Origin: Siphlonurus alternatus | Lineage: Eukaryota; Arthropoda; Insecta; Ephemeroptera; Siphlonuridae | NCBI GenBank assembly: GCA_949825025.1 | Contig: OX463782.1 | Coordinates: 38,713,951 to 38,777,950 of the forward strand | DNA length: 64,000 bases | Direction: 5' to 3' | In this document: in pieces, positions 40,754 to 51,217 of the stretch | Position numbering within the stretch: position 1 is the stretch's first letter | Layout of the letters: every line of letters starts with the position of its first letter | The notes under the pieces: model-generated | What the model saw: only the letters and a program-made list of their open reading frames with translations | What the model was told of the DNA's origin: nothing | The model's database searches: none | Translations under genes and position numbers: made by a program

Positions 40754-42459
40754 AAAGAAAATACTCTTTATAATAAATTTTTTTTATTTAAAATACACAT
40801 TATACATTTTTCAGAATAAATTACATAAGAACCGGTTTTTGTTAAAACCTCTCTGTGACCCCATGATGTCTTGAAGCAAGAGAGACGCTGCAAGCTGTGA
40901 GGAGAAGTGAAAGTTTGATTATATCAAATGTTTGTTCTTCCGTGTTACAATGCCTTCGATGTTAATGAACTTCAAGTTTTTATGAATGAACTTCATCGCA
41001 GCAGTATTGTGTGGATTTTTAATGCTTGTGTACATGAAAATACACTGTTTAATTTTTGTTCTTCATTTTTTTAAATATATATTTTATGTAGAATTATACA
41101 CTTAATAAAAAGATTTTAATGTAAAATAATATATACATTTCTTGTTATTTCTAAGTATTTAGACCCAATTTTAATAGTTAATATGTAATTTCAATAAAAG
41201 TTCATTAAGAATGGGCATTCATAATGTCTACATTCTTTCTTGCAAAAATTTTAAAAAATTATACTTCAAAAATGTGTTAATAAGAAAATCAATAATTTTT
41301 AACATATTTTAAATAGTATAATTTAGCTTTTAGTGTTATTCATAAAATGATATTTTATTTTTTAACAAAGTTTTTTTACGAATTTCATCAATTTTGAGAA
41401 GTTTTTATTCGAGGTTATTTAAATTTTAATTATTATTCTGTTTTATATTATTTATCATATAATATTTTCTATATATGTTTACTATAGAATATATTTTTAG
41501 GATATAATTATTTATTTACTGACTGTATGCGGAGGCTCAGCAGAAAAAAAAATATTAAACTATTTCATTAAGGTATTAAAATTTTTAATAACAATAAGAT
41601 TATATTTATAATAAATTTCGTTGTAATTAAAATATTCCTTTTGCATATATAATAATTTATAAGTGTATTATACCTCTCAGATTTTTTTACTCTGTCTTGT
41701 ACGCGAAAAAACAGTTTGTATGGTGCAATTATTTAGACAGAAGTTATGCTGACTGAAATGTTTACACATTAGGCTAATAATTGTACTAATTAGAAAAGAT
41801 ATTGCATTAGATAATGTAAATAAACCGTATACTCCTTACTTGAAATATATTAATTTGATCACTTCAATAGTTGTTAAGAAAATTATATTATACAAGTTAT
41901 TTTCTTACAATATACTGTTAGGAATAACTTAGAGGTGTATTGTATTATATTACATTGCTCTCACCTCCATTTCATGTACTTATTTTCGATGCATATTTTC
42001 TAAAACTACATAAAAATGCGTATAATATAAGAGATTTGTCATGATAAATAATTATAATTTTATCAATTTATTAGCCTTGTTTCTATTTTTATTAATATCT
42101 GCAAGACATCATGTAAAACTCTATTGCAAATTTAACGTAAATAACGATAATAGAAATGCTTGCAAATACTAATTTTTAAATGAAGTAACGTAAAAATTGC
42201 ATAGTTTAAACCATATTCAAGTCAAGGCATAGCATACAGAGCTCTAACTTACATATAATTAGCATATTTTTACATAATTACCTTACATACTTGACATTAG
42301 TAATTGTTTCTTATTAATATGTATAAAATATGTCATAGAACTTTAACATTATTTTGATACTTTTATATAATATAAAATTAATAACATTTTCTTTTTGCCA
42401 AATAAAATTAAATTTATGTACTTTAAATGTTAAAAATATCGTTTATATAAAGTTAAACT
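40754..42459. other. Polinton right arm, non-coding AT-rich tract
   Basis: No ORF of coding character on either strand. One balanced patch at 40855-40910 (AGAGAGACGCTGCAAGCTG) faintly recalls the terminal modules. The tract may contain a promoter-fed non-coding transcript from the right repeat, or simply be spacer. Confidence 0.5.
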
Positions 42460-43286
42460 GCAATAGCACACGTGACGCTCGTGAGAAATTTGCTTCCTCA
42501 AGCAATGGTAGTCTTGGCTGCTAAAGCTGGGGCATGCAAGCGTGAAAGGGTTATTGTATGCTAATTATATACTAATTTTGTATATTTCTTTATATTTTGT
42601 TTTTAATTATTATATTATTAAGCAATAAATTTTTAAATATATATTAAATGATTTCCCAATACAAATCATTATTTTAACTTATTATATTGATTATATTGAT
42701 TATAACTTAATAACTCATTTATTTACATAAAAGCTATAGAGAAAATTTAATTCACAGGTCGGGAGTATTGTCAAAAACCGCTTGGACCTTGCCGTCTCTG
42801 TGTGTAGGCATACTTTGTATGCAAATAACATATAATTATTTTACTAATTATATGTATTAAAAAGTTAATTAGCCTGCTCTTTTTCTCCGTACAATTTTAT
42901 TAATGTGTAATGTGATAATATATGATATTTTAATTATGTTTTAAATTATTTTATATTCGTTATAATATATCATTAAATTATAAAAATTAATTTTTAAATA
43001 TAATATACAAAAGTTTCGTAATGAAAATAGTAAGAAAAAAACAATTAACGCAGCAGATCGCACAGCAGATCACTATGACCTTGCATGGCTATGTAAAGTG
43101 TCAAATATTTTATGCAAATTAAAGTTTCGTCTAAATACTTTAATTATAAACATTTAAAATATATAAATTTAGCGTTTAAGACACGGTCACACGTCAAGTG
43201 GCTCGCGCAAGCTGCTGAGACTTTGCTCGACTCGGTGCGGAGCATTTGTTATAATTGTATTCTTTTCTACATCTATTTACTTAACG
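42460..43286. repeat. Degenerate copies of the terminal-repeat module
   Basis: Read on the minus strand, parts of the terminal module recur: CCCTTTCACGC near 42550, GGCAAGGTCC near 42795, CAGCAGCTTGCGCGAGCCAC near 43205 and GCAAGGTCATAGTGATC near 43080. They have AT-rich spacers. These look like older duplications of the same unit that is doubled in the right inverted repeat. Confidence 0.55.
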
Positions 43287-43293
43287 TTTTATA
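43287..43293 (-). promoter_or_regulatory. TATA box at the inner edge of the right repeat
   Basis: TATAAAA on the minus strand, mirror of 28774-28780. It would direct transcription inward across 2.5 kb without ORFs. Confidence 0.4.
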
Positions 43294-43960
43294 TCTGATG
43301 AAGACCTTCACTTTCTCAAAAATTTACACAAGTATAAGATAATTAAATACATGTCTATTTACATATAAATATTAAGGTAATTATATGCTAAATATTTTTT
43401 AACTATTTCATTGTCTGATATATTATATTAACTCATTTTTTTTCCATTGTAAAAATATGAAGAGGAAAGCTCGGTGCGTTGCTACTGTGACATTGCTAGC
43501 ATTGATCTCATTGTATGCTAATTACAAAATTTTGTCTAATTATAATATTATAATAACTATACTATTGTAAACATTGACCGCGTGAAAGGGGCCAAGACGC
43601 TTAGCGACTTCGCGCGACCTTGCGCTGTGGCTCGTTTAAAAAGTCATAAAAACTCATTTATTTCCCATTGTAAAAATAGGAGGAAAGCTCGGTGCGCTGC
43701 TGCATACTGTGACCTTGCCTTGCTTTGATGACATTGTATGTATATTACAAAATTGCCTAATTGAACTAAAATTATTTAAAACAATATTAAAGAGCGTGAT
43801 TGACACACTCACACGAGCTGCTGCGACTTCGCACGGCCTTGCGCGGAGACCTCATTGTTTATTTTTAATATTTCTTACCTCTAATTACTTTTATTGTTTG
43901 TAATTAGGGGGTAATTAGACGATCCGCAAATCTGTATTAAACAGTCTTTTTTATTCTACT
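43287..43960. repeat. Polinton right terminal inverted repeat (674 bp, with internal duplication)
   Basis: Reverse complement of the left repeat, but with two tandem modules of about 200 bp (43430-43628 and 43637-43856). Each has CGCAAGG.CG.GCGAAGTCGC, CATACAATG, CAAGGTCACAGTA-type and CACCGAGCTTTCCTC blocks. The inner module is the one closest to the left repeat. Confidence 0.85.
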
Positions 43961-43966
43961 AACATG
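43961..43966. repeat. Polinton target-site duplication, right
   Basis: AACATG, identical to 28312-28317. Joining the flanks at this hexamer gives the sequence found intact at about 25235 (minus strand). Confidence 0.95.
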
Positions 43967-44157
43967 TAAACCTTAGTAAATTGACAAAAATTCTGAAATT
44001 TTTTTGAGAGGCAGATGTTAGTGCCTAAAAGCCGAAGAAAAATTTTCGAAACAATTAAACTAGCCGATTATTTTATAATTAATTTTTTTAATTTTTAGGA
44101 TATAGGGCTTTCCCATTGAGAGACAAACTATATAAAACCTTAATTTAAAAAAATTGG
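43967..44157. repeat. Continuation of the long inverted repeat right arm
   Basis: Almost identical, in reverse complement, to 25047-25237 (AAACCTTAGTAAATTGAC, CTTTCCCATTGAGAGACAAA, TATATAAAACCTTAATTT). Confidence 0.9.
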
Positions 44158-44310
44158 CTAATTAAATTGTTTTGAATATTTTCCTATGTCTTTTAGGAAT
44201 TCTTATCTGCCTCTTAAAAAAATTTCAGACATTCTGTGAATTTGCTAAGGTTTACATGTTAATCAAAGGGGACTACGTCGAACAGCTGATCGGTGTTATC
44301 TCTACCTTCA
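44158..44310 (+). mobile_element. Family E half-copy
   Basis: GAATTTGCTAAGGTTTACAT, AAAGGGGACTACGTCGAACA and GCTGATCGGTGTTATCTCTA match family E at 14040 and 25200. It sits next to the other family E copy in the same arm. Confidence 0.75.
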
Positions 44311-44559
44311 TCATTTACATAACTTTAATTGGAGAGACTTTATAAATTTAATGCTTCGACAATGTCAAAAGAAATGTTGAATGAACTTATTGCTGCAGCA
44401 TTCAATTCATTTTCCATGAAACAAATATAGATTTAAATTTCCCTCCCACCATGATACATTGTCCCATTAATTAATGCATATAATTTACGAGTTAAAATAA
44501 ATGAAATTGTGGGATTATATAGCACTAATTGAGCACTTTTTATTCCATTTCATTTTGGA

Positions 44560-45335
44560 ATTCTTGCGGCAAAACTTGCAAGTTTGGGGGGGGAGGGGGG
44601 TGCTGCCTTCATGTGTTTGAATTTTATTTGAAAATGAAGATTTTGAGCTGGAGCAAAACTTCTTACGGCACTAATTAGCACTAATCGAGCACTAATTATT
44701 TTACCTAAAATTGAAATTAGTGCTGCAAGTGGGGGGGCTTCCGTGAAGTGAGCCCCCCATTTTTCCAATTTTCTTTGAAAATGAAGATGTTGAGCTGGAG
44801 CAAAACTTCTTACGGCACTAATTAGCACTAATTGAGCACTAATTATTGCACCCAAAATTAGAATTAGTGCTGCAAGTGGGGGGGCTGCCGTGAAGTGAGC
44901 CCCCCATTTTTCCGATTATTTTTTGAAAATGAAGATATTGAGCTGAAGCAAAACTTCTTACGGCACTAATCGAGCACTAATTATTGCACCTAAAATTGGA
45001 ATTAGTGCTGCAAGTGGGGGGGCTGCCGTGAAGTGAGCCCCCCATTTTTCCGATTTTTTTCGAAAATGAAGATATTGAGCTGGAGCAAAACTTCTTACGG
45101 CACTAATTAGCACTAATCCAGCACTAATTATTGCACCCAAAATTGGAATTAGTGCTGTTAGTGGGGGGGCTGCCGTGAAGTGAGCCCCCCATAATTCAAA
45201 TTGGATTTGAACATGTGTTTACAGGGGGGCTGATGTTTGTCTTACGGCACTAATTAGCACTAATTGAGCACCTATTACTTCACTTAAATTTGGAATTAGT
45301 GCTGAAAGTGGGGGGGGGGGGGGCTCACTTCACGT
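44560..45335. repeat. GC-rich tandem satellite, period about 140-148 bp
   Basis: Five units share GAAAATGAAGATATTGAGCT, CAAAACTTCTTACGGCACTA, ATTAGTGCTGCAAGTG, a run of 6-12 G, and CGTGAAGTGAGCCCCCCAT. The last unit ends in a G12 run. The minus-strand ORFs of 60-101 codons repeat the same peptide each period and are satellite artefacts. Confidence 0.9.
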
Positions 45336-45406
45336 ACATTCAATAATCATATATTCTTAATTTCATTGCCAATAAGATTTTATTTTAATTTTTTATTTTT
45401 TGTCAC

Positions 45407-45410
<4 letters not shown>

Positions 45411-45466
<56 letters not shown>
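45411..45466. repeat. TA microsatellite
   Basis: Uninterrupted TA dinucleotides after ATATATAAATA. Confidence 0.95.
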
Positions 45467-45639
45467 CATTATATAATATAATATGTTATGTCAGCCTCAT
45501 TCCTGCATGAAATCTCAGTTCATGACTCGGATCGGACACACCACTGATTATATAATACAATTAAATCATGGATTACGGCAATATAAAAATAATTATAGAT
45601 ATAACTAAAACATGAACAACAACAATAGCATCAATTATT

Positions 45640-45895
45640 TCTACATTTCTAGAAGTGCTCAAATCGAAAAAAGCGAACCCCGACGAGAAGTTTTATTTCG
45701 GAGTTTGCTCATTTAAATTTGCTCATTTCTGAAAGTGCCCAACTCAAAAAAAGCAACACCGACAAGAATTTTTATTTCGGACTTTGCTCACTGTTTTGAT
45801 CATTTCTAGAAGTGCTCAAAGCAAAATGAAAAATAATAATTGGAAATTGTGCCGTATTATAGCAATAAATAATAAAATGAAATAAAAATAAAGTT
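45640..45895. mobile_element. Family F fragment
   Basis: Two to three of the units of about 75 bp (TTTCTAGAAGTGCTCAAATC, GAAAAAAGCGAACCCCGACG) and the CCGTATTATAGCAATAAATA block. It is cut where a LINE begins. Confidence 0.7.
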
Positions 45896-45896
45896 T

Positions 45897-46340
45897 TAGT
45901 TGAAAAACATTGCTCAGCCCTGCTAGAAAAAAGTTCACTTTACCAAACTGCCAAGTTATATGACTTTTTGCCAAAATCAATAAGGGATATAGAAAATGAT
46001 GTTCTTTTTAAAAACAAACTGAAATCAGTACCCTTTGACAAAGAATATTATTCAATAAAAGAGTTCGACTCTAGTAGGTTACCAGAAAATATAATTAGTT
46101 AATAAATGTTAATTAAAATGTTTGTTAAAATTGGAAATGTTAAAATGTTGTGCAAGTCTTTTTCTTTTTTTTTCTTTAATTTTATGTAGTATTTTATAGT
46201 TAGTAAATAGTAATATTGGTTTAATATTGTATATTTGTTTTTTTTTTTTTTTGTTATTATTTTGTTGACGTGAATCATGTTGTAATGTACAACCAGCTAT
46301 TTGAAAATAAATTATTATTATTATTATTATCATTATTATT
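45897..46340 (+). pseudogene. LINE 3'-end fragment, same family as 59562
   Basis: Contains the end of the reverse transcriptase ORF in broken frames (KSSLYQTAKLYDFLPKSI-like, NDVLFKNKLKSVPFDKEYYS-like) and the shared 3' end GTTGTAATGTACAACCA, followed by an ATT tail. Compare 60650-61030. Confidence 0.75.
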
Positions 46341-46747
46341 AATAATACTGAAATAAGAATTCATGGAAAAATAATAATACAAAAATAACTAAAAAATAAC
46401 ACTACACGCATAATACATCTTCCGACAAAACATATTTTTGTATTTTAGGATTAGGATTAGTATTTTTACAGAATGGAGTACTTTGTTAATGAGAATATTC
46501 TTTAAATTGGTCTTAAATACATTTACATTATCTATTTATCAAATCGGAGTACCAATCCATACCGGGAAAAAAACACCAGGTACCAGAGGCTTGATACCAG
46601 CTGACATCAGGAAAATGTCAGAGGCTGCAGCCTAGAGTGCAACAGTATATTACGACACCTCACCGCACAATGCAATCACCTCTGGAAGATTGAAAATCAC
46701 GTCGTAACATATAGCTACACAAAAAAATTTGATGCAATCCTAAATGT
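46341..46747. other. Non-coding DNA
   Basis: No supportable gene. A short balanced patch at 46550-46700 has no open frame longer than chance. Confidence 0.5.
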
Positions 46748-46917
46748 CACTCGATTAGATCGTATATATTTATTACAGGATGAACTTAAAAACTCTTATA
46801 ACATGGATGGTATCAAGAATGCAGATTACTTAAAAAAAAATTGCAATTTTGGAATGATCCATATGTTATAAGAACATATAAGTTCGTCCTCTTCTGTTAC
46901 GATCTAATCGAGTGTCA
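46748..46917. repeat. Imperfect hairpin of about 170 bp
   Basis: ACTCGATTAGATCGTA at the left pairs with TACGATCTAATCGAGT at the right. Inner blocks AGGATGAACTTA and CTTATAACAT also pair with their right-hand counterparts. Confidence 0.75.
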
Positions 46918-46933
46918 GAAGGTTTAGAGTTCT

Positions 46934-47082
<149 letters not shown>

Positions 47083-47241
47083 TTTAACTGTGCACGTTTG
47101 AACTGTGTGTGTGTTTTTTAAGTGCATCGTATAGAGTGTTAAGTGAACAATTTTCAGCGAGGGAAATAGCCCAGTTACAAGGTAATTGCTTATTGTAATT
47201 ACACCTTCATTATGTTACCTCGCTTGCAATTATCTTTCTCT

Positions 47242-47244
<3 letters not shown>

Positions 47245-47303
<59 letters not shown>
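47245..47303. repeat. TA microsatellite
   Basis: Pure TA dinucleotides between unique AT-rich sequences. Confidence 0.95.
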
Positions 47304-47306
<3 letters not shown>

Positions 47307-47691
47307 AAATAGATTTAAAATAAGAATATAAATTTAAGGCTCCACGAGCCTTGCATGAGGCCTGCTGTATAATCACCATACCACTATTATAAAATCACTT
47401 TTGAATAGCATGTGTATTCCAAATTTTAATCACGTTGCTCAATTAAGTTATTAGTATATAGTGTGTATACTATTGACTATTGACAAATAGTAAAAATACC
47501 ATAAACGTAACGTTTATGAAAAATACGAAAAATACGCATACAGAACGTAACAGAACTAAATTTTTTTCAAATATTATTAGAAGTTGAAATGAATTAAACG
47601 TTTCCTTTAATCTGTTTTTTTTTTTTAATCAGCAATATGCAATGAATCTCAAAATGTCTCAAATGGAAATTAGCATGGCAAGTCGAGCAGA

Positions 47692-47696
<5 letters not shown>
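47304..47696. other. AT-rich non-coding DNA
   Basis: Nothing recognised. Confidence 0.55.

Positions 47697-47741
<45 letters not shown>
47697..47741. repeat. TA microsatellite
   Basis: TA dinucleotide run. Confidence 0.95.
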
Positions 47742-47748
<7 letters not shown>

Positions 47749-48513
47749 ATAAAATTTAATATATGTACTGCCATAGCAATACAATATAATTATATATATT
47801 CACGCAAGAACCACACAAAAATTTTTAAGTATTATATATATTATTATAATATATCATCTTAACATCGTAATAAACATCCCAATACTTTTTGCATAAGCGA
47901 CCACGCAATATTTCTCAAGGAAATCTAATCGACAAGGGCCTTTTTGTCAGCATGCACGCGGGTACGCGGATCATGTCAAAAATGTTTCAATCCGACTTCA
48001 TTTATTTTCTGCAGAAACTAATACAGTATATATATAATATCAGATATAATTTGTTTTATATAGAAAACCATTAACTTTGTACTATTTAAATTTAAAAAAT
48101 AAATTGCATATATAATTGATATATTAATTATAAGATTTTCATTTCTTGTGAGCACAAGATATATAGTTTTTTGAACAAACTCTGTCAGAACTCTTTTTTT
48201 CTTCATATAATATATATATATATATAATAATAAATTGAAAGTATCTTCATGATACATACAGTATAGATTCAATTCAATGATATAAATTTATTGTAACTAT
48301 AATAATATACATGTATATAATAATTATAATATATATTTATATATATTATATAGCTGCCGCTTGAATTTTTACTATTATATAATATAGTTAAAGACGCTAA
48401 TTGCATATTTGAAACGCAAAAAATACAAACCAAAAACTAACAAATATTTATACTAAAATATTATTTAAAATATTATAGTATATAATCAATATAATTATAT
48501 ATATATTGAGATG

Positions 48514-48514
<1 letters not shown>
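47742..48514. other. AT-rich non-coding DNA
   Basis: No gene. A less AT-rich stretch at 47890-48000 carries a 61-codon ORF without recognisable features. Confidence 0.5.
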
Positions 48515-48597
<83 letters not shown>

Positions 48598-48612
48598 TAT
48601 ATATTATATATA
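48515..48612. repeat. TA microsatellite, interrupted
   Basis: TA repeats with ATACATA and ATAATA interruptions, abutting the LINE fragment. Confidence 0.9.
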
Positions 48613-49430
48613 TTGCTATTATAAGGTCAATTATTACATATGGAACCCCGGCTTGGCATCCCACCTCACTTAACAATATTAGTATTCTTGAAAGGATTCA
48701 AAATACGGCAACTAGGTTAATCCTTAATGATAAATCGCTAAGTGCTGTGGAAAGATTAAAAAGGTGTCGTCTCCCTTCTATAAAAAACCTTTTGCACCAA
48801 AATGATGTAGTATTTTTGAAAAAATGTATTGACGGTGCTCTTTTTTTGAGTCCATATTCTGTTTTGTCTCTTGATTGTAGGGCTCAATCTCATGGCAGAG
48901 GTAACAGAACTGGTATTTTGTTCAAGCCTCCATTTTCACGTTCCTCTGCCCGTCAATCATCGTATTATTTTAGAGTGTGTGGCACTTGGAACTCTCTCCC
49001 TGCTGGTATAAGGTCGTTGCGGGGTCGGAGTTTCTATAAAAGTGTTCGTGAGCACTTCCTGTAAATTTTACTATGATTGATTATGCATGTATATATGTTA
49101 TTATATTTTATTGTAATTGTTTTTGTTTTCTGTTATTTATTTTTTTTTTTTTACAAGTATGTTATTATGATTGTTGTTGGGTGCCCATGTTAAACCCTGG
49201 TTTTTCATAATCCTTATTGGATTCTCTTGGGTTTCCTACCTTTGTTCAACTTTTCTGTATCTTGTTCGAAGGAAAATATAATAAATAAATGATCTCGAGA
49301 ATTAAACTGTGAAGTGAAGGAAAGGGTTATAATAACGTTAAACTCTTGGGGTTTATCTTGTATTTCTATTGTAATATGCAGTATGTTTGAATTCTGAATA
49401 AACAATTTAAAAATTATTAAATTATTATTA
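48613..49430 (+). pseudogene. CR1/Jockey-like LINE, 3' fragment
   Basis: From about 48630 the frame reads SIITYGTPAWHPTSLNNIS and ERIQNTATRLILNDKSLS. It continues to LKRCRLPSI and, near the end, YYFRVCGTWNSLPAGIRSL, stopping at 49062-49064. This is the C-terminal end of a reverse transcriptase ORF (about 145 codons, no frameshift). The catalytic part is missing. The 3' UTR ends in an ATT repeat at about 49415-49438, next to the SINE. Sister of the fragment at 16196-17160. Confidence 0.8.
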
Positions 49431-49438
49431 TTATTATT

Positions 49439-49800
49439 TTTTTTTTACAAGGATACACCCCTAAGAGCTTACAGATCGCGGCGGGGTAATGGGTAGGGAT
49501 AAGGTAGGGAACGGATGCCACGGCCTGTTACGCGTCCCAGCATTCACTGAGGTGAGACTGAGGGAACCGTGGAAAACCTCAGTTAGGACGGACACCACTA
49601 CTTTTTCTCAATGGACCAAAGCGATGTCCAAAGCCTAGGGAACCAAACACAAGTATACATCACTGCACTGGGTGGAAAGCGAGACGAATTTACCCCAGGG
49701 AGGGAGCAGCGTATTTTTTACTTGAAACGCGGTCACCCATCCAATTTAAGTACTAACCACGCTCGACGTAGCCTGCATGACTTCGGTGATCTTTCGAAAA
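49439..49800 (-). mobile_element. 5S/tRNA hybrid SINE, copy 3 (5'-truncated)
   Basis: On the minus strand: GACCGGTTTTCGAAAGATCA, CCGAAGTCATGCAGGCTACG, TCGAGCGTGGTTAGTACTTA, GGATGGGTGACCGCG. The body is as in copy 2 (TACGCTGCTCCCTCCCTGGG) and it ends in an A-run adjoining the LINE's ATT tail. The A-box-like head is missing. The 80-codon ORF at 49611 is a shadow. Confidence 0.85.
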
Positions 49801-50621
49801 CCGGTCATATTATTATATCAACGAATAATATTACAGTGGATATATTTTTATAGGGACAGTATTATATCATTGTTTTATAATCTTATTTTATTATATTATT
49901 TATATATATTGTTGGAGCATAAAAAATTATATATAAATAACCATAATATTATTATAATATATGGTACATGATATTATATGTACTTTATATTATTTTACAC
50001 CTATTAATTATAATTAATAATTGATATATATGATCATAGTATTATACAAACAAATACATTTAATTTGATTTCCATTGAAAAATAATATAAGCCAAAATTT
50101 ATTTTGCTTACACTCGAAACTCATTCTGCAATTGGAAGAAAAAAAAAGTCCAATTAAGTTAATATAGCAACTTTAACTCTACAATGCATTGCAGCGACCG
50201 TTCGAGAGAAGCAAGAAAAACGCAGTACTATTTCTTTTGTAAATTAATTCATAGAGAAACGTGCCAGAAAAATAGAAATTGTATCAAAATATAAAGAAAT
50301 GTGTCTAGTTTCAGGTAAAAAGCTTTAGTACAATTGTTAGAGTTCCAAAATAATTAATCATCAACCATTTTTAAGAAATTTCGAAAATTCGACGTTTTAA
50401 ATAAGTCGCTAATTCTTGGCAAAATCTCTGGAATCGTGTATTCAACGCCATCTTCAAGTTACTGAAGCAAATATTTGTTAAAAGTAAAATAGATCCACCT
50501 ATATTGAAAGTTTGGAACCATTTGTTAGTTTGAATTTGCCTCCCCACTATCGCCCACTATTACTATCGATATTTATATTTCGACGCTACGCAATTTCGAC
50601 GCTACGCCACTTTCCCATATT
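49801..50621. other. AT-rich non-coding DNA
   Basis: No gene or known repeat family. Confidence 0.55.
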
Positions 50622-50671
50622 GATGAGTATTGATACTTTTTGAAGTACTCGATATCAAAAGTATCAATACT
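50622..50671. repeat. Small hairpin
   Basis: GTATTGATACTTTT and AAAAGTATCAATAC pair around TGAAGTACTCGATATC. Confidence 0.8.
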
Positions 50672-51127
50672 TCTTTCACTATCGCCGATCCCTCTGATCA
50701 GGCACGGATTGGCCTACCGATCCACCGAGCGTGGGTAAGAGGCCGTGGCAAAAGTTGGCCGTTCGGGGCAAATGTGGACCACGAGTCAGAAAGAAAAAAA
50801 GAGGGGGACAAGAAAGAAAAGAAAAAGACGAAGAAAAAGAAATAGGAAATAAGACGAAAATGGTAATGAATAAGCAATGACATAAAAGAGCATTCTTTTA
50901 CATAATTCGATGAAGGAATTGCAGGCAATTAAAATTACAGCGCATGCAGCAGTTTTATATGTGGCATGAAGAAAGCAATAAAAGAGAGGTGTCGATCGTT
51001 TACGCAATCTTTTAAATTGCGTATCTAAATTTCTAAATTAAAGGCATACAGGCCTAAATTATGCAGTTACACAGAGTTGCTTAAGTTGACAATCAACATT
51101 GTCATGAGCGGGGGCTGCAAAGTAAGG
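50672..51127. other. Non-coding DNA with a GC-rich patch
   Basis: 50690-50790 is balanced in composition (GATCCACCGAGCGTGGG, GGCCGTTCGGGGC), followed by a purine-rich run AAAGAAAAAGACGAAGAAAA. No gene assigned. Confidence 0.45.
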
Positions 51128-51217
51128 ATGCAGGTCTTTGATGACGTCAAAAAACATGGCAGCGTATGCATGGTTGTGTGTTGTGACGTCATTTTAACGT
51201 CATCAAGGACCTGCATA
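51128..51217. repeat. CRE-containing hairpin
   Basis: ATGCAGGTCTTTGATGACGT pairs with ACGTCATCAAGGACCTGCAT around a 40-base loop that itself contains TGTGACGTCATT. Confidence 0.8.

Larger units (their letters stand above)
28318..43960. mobile_element. Polinton/Maverick DNA transposon (15,643 bp)
   Basis: The termini are 5'-AGTAGAATAAAA and TTTTATTCTACT-3', with the AGT...ACT ends and 6-bp target duplication (AACATG) typical of Polintons. It encodes the family hallmarks: protein-primed DNA polymerase B, retroviral-like integrase, A32-like packaging ATPase, adenain-like protease, penton and major capsid proteins. Layout: left inverted repeat, five rightward genes, polymerase leftward, then a second rightward block, a 2.5-kb non-coding tract and the right inverted repeat. 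The uninterrupted target sequence is present at about 25190-25290. Several ORFs are damaged, so this copy is probably not autonomous although young. Confidence 0.97.

Noticed and set aside
44550..45140. Minus-strand ORFs with a repeated peptide (ISARLVLISAVRSFAPAQ)
   Set aside because: Each period of the satellite gives the same peptide; no start context and nothing resembling a known repeat protein.
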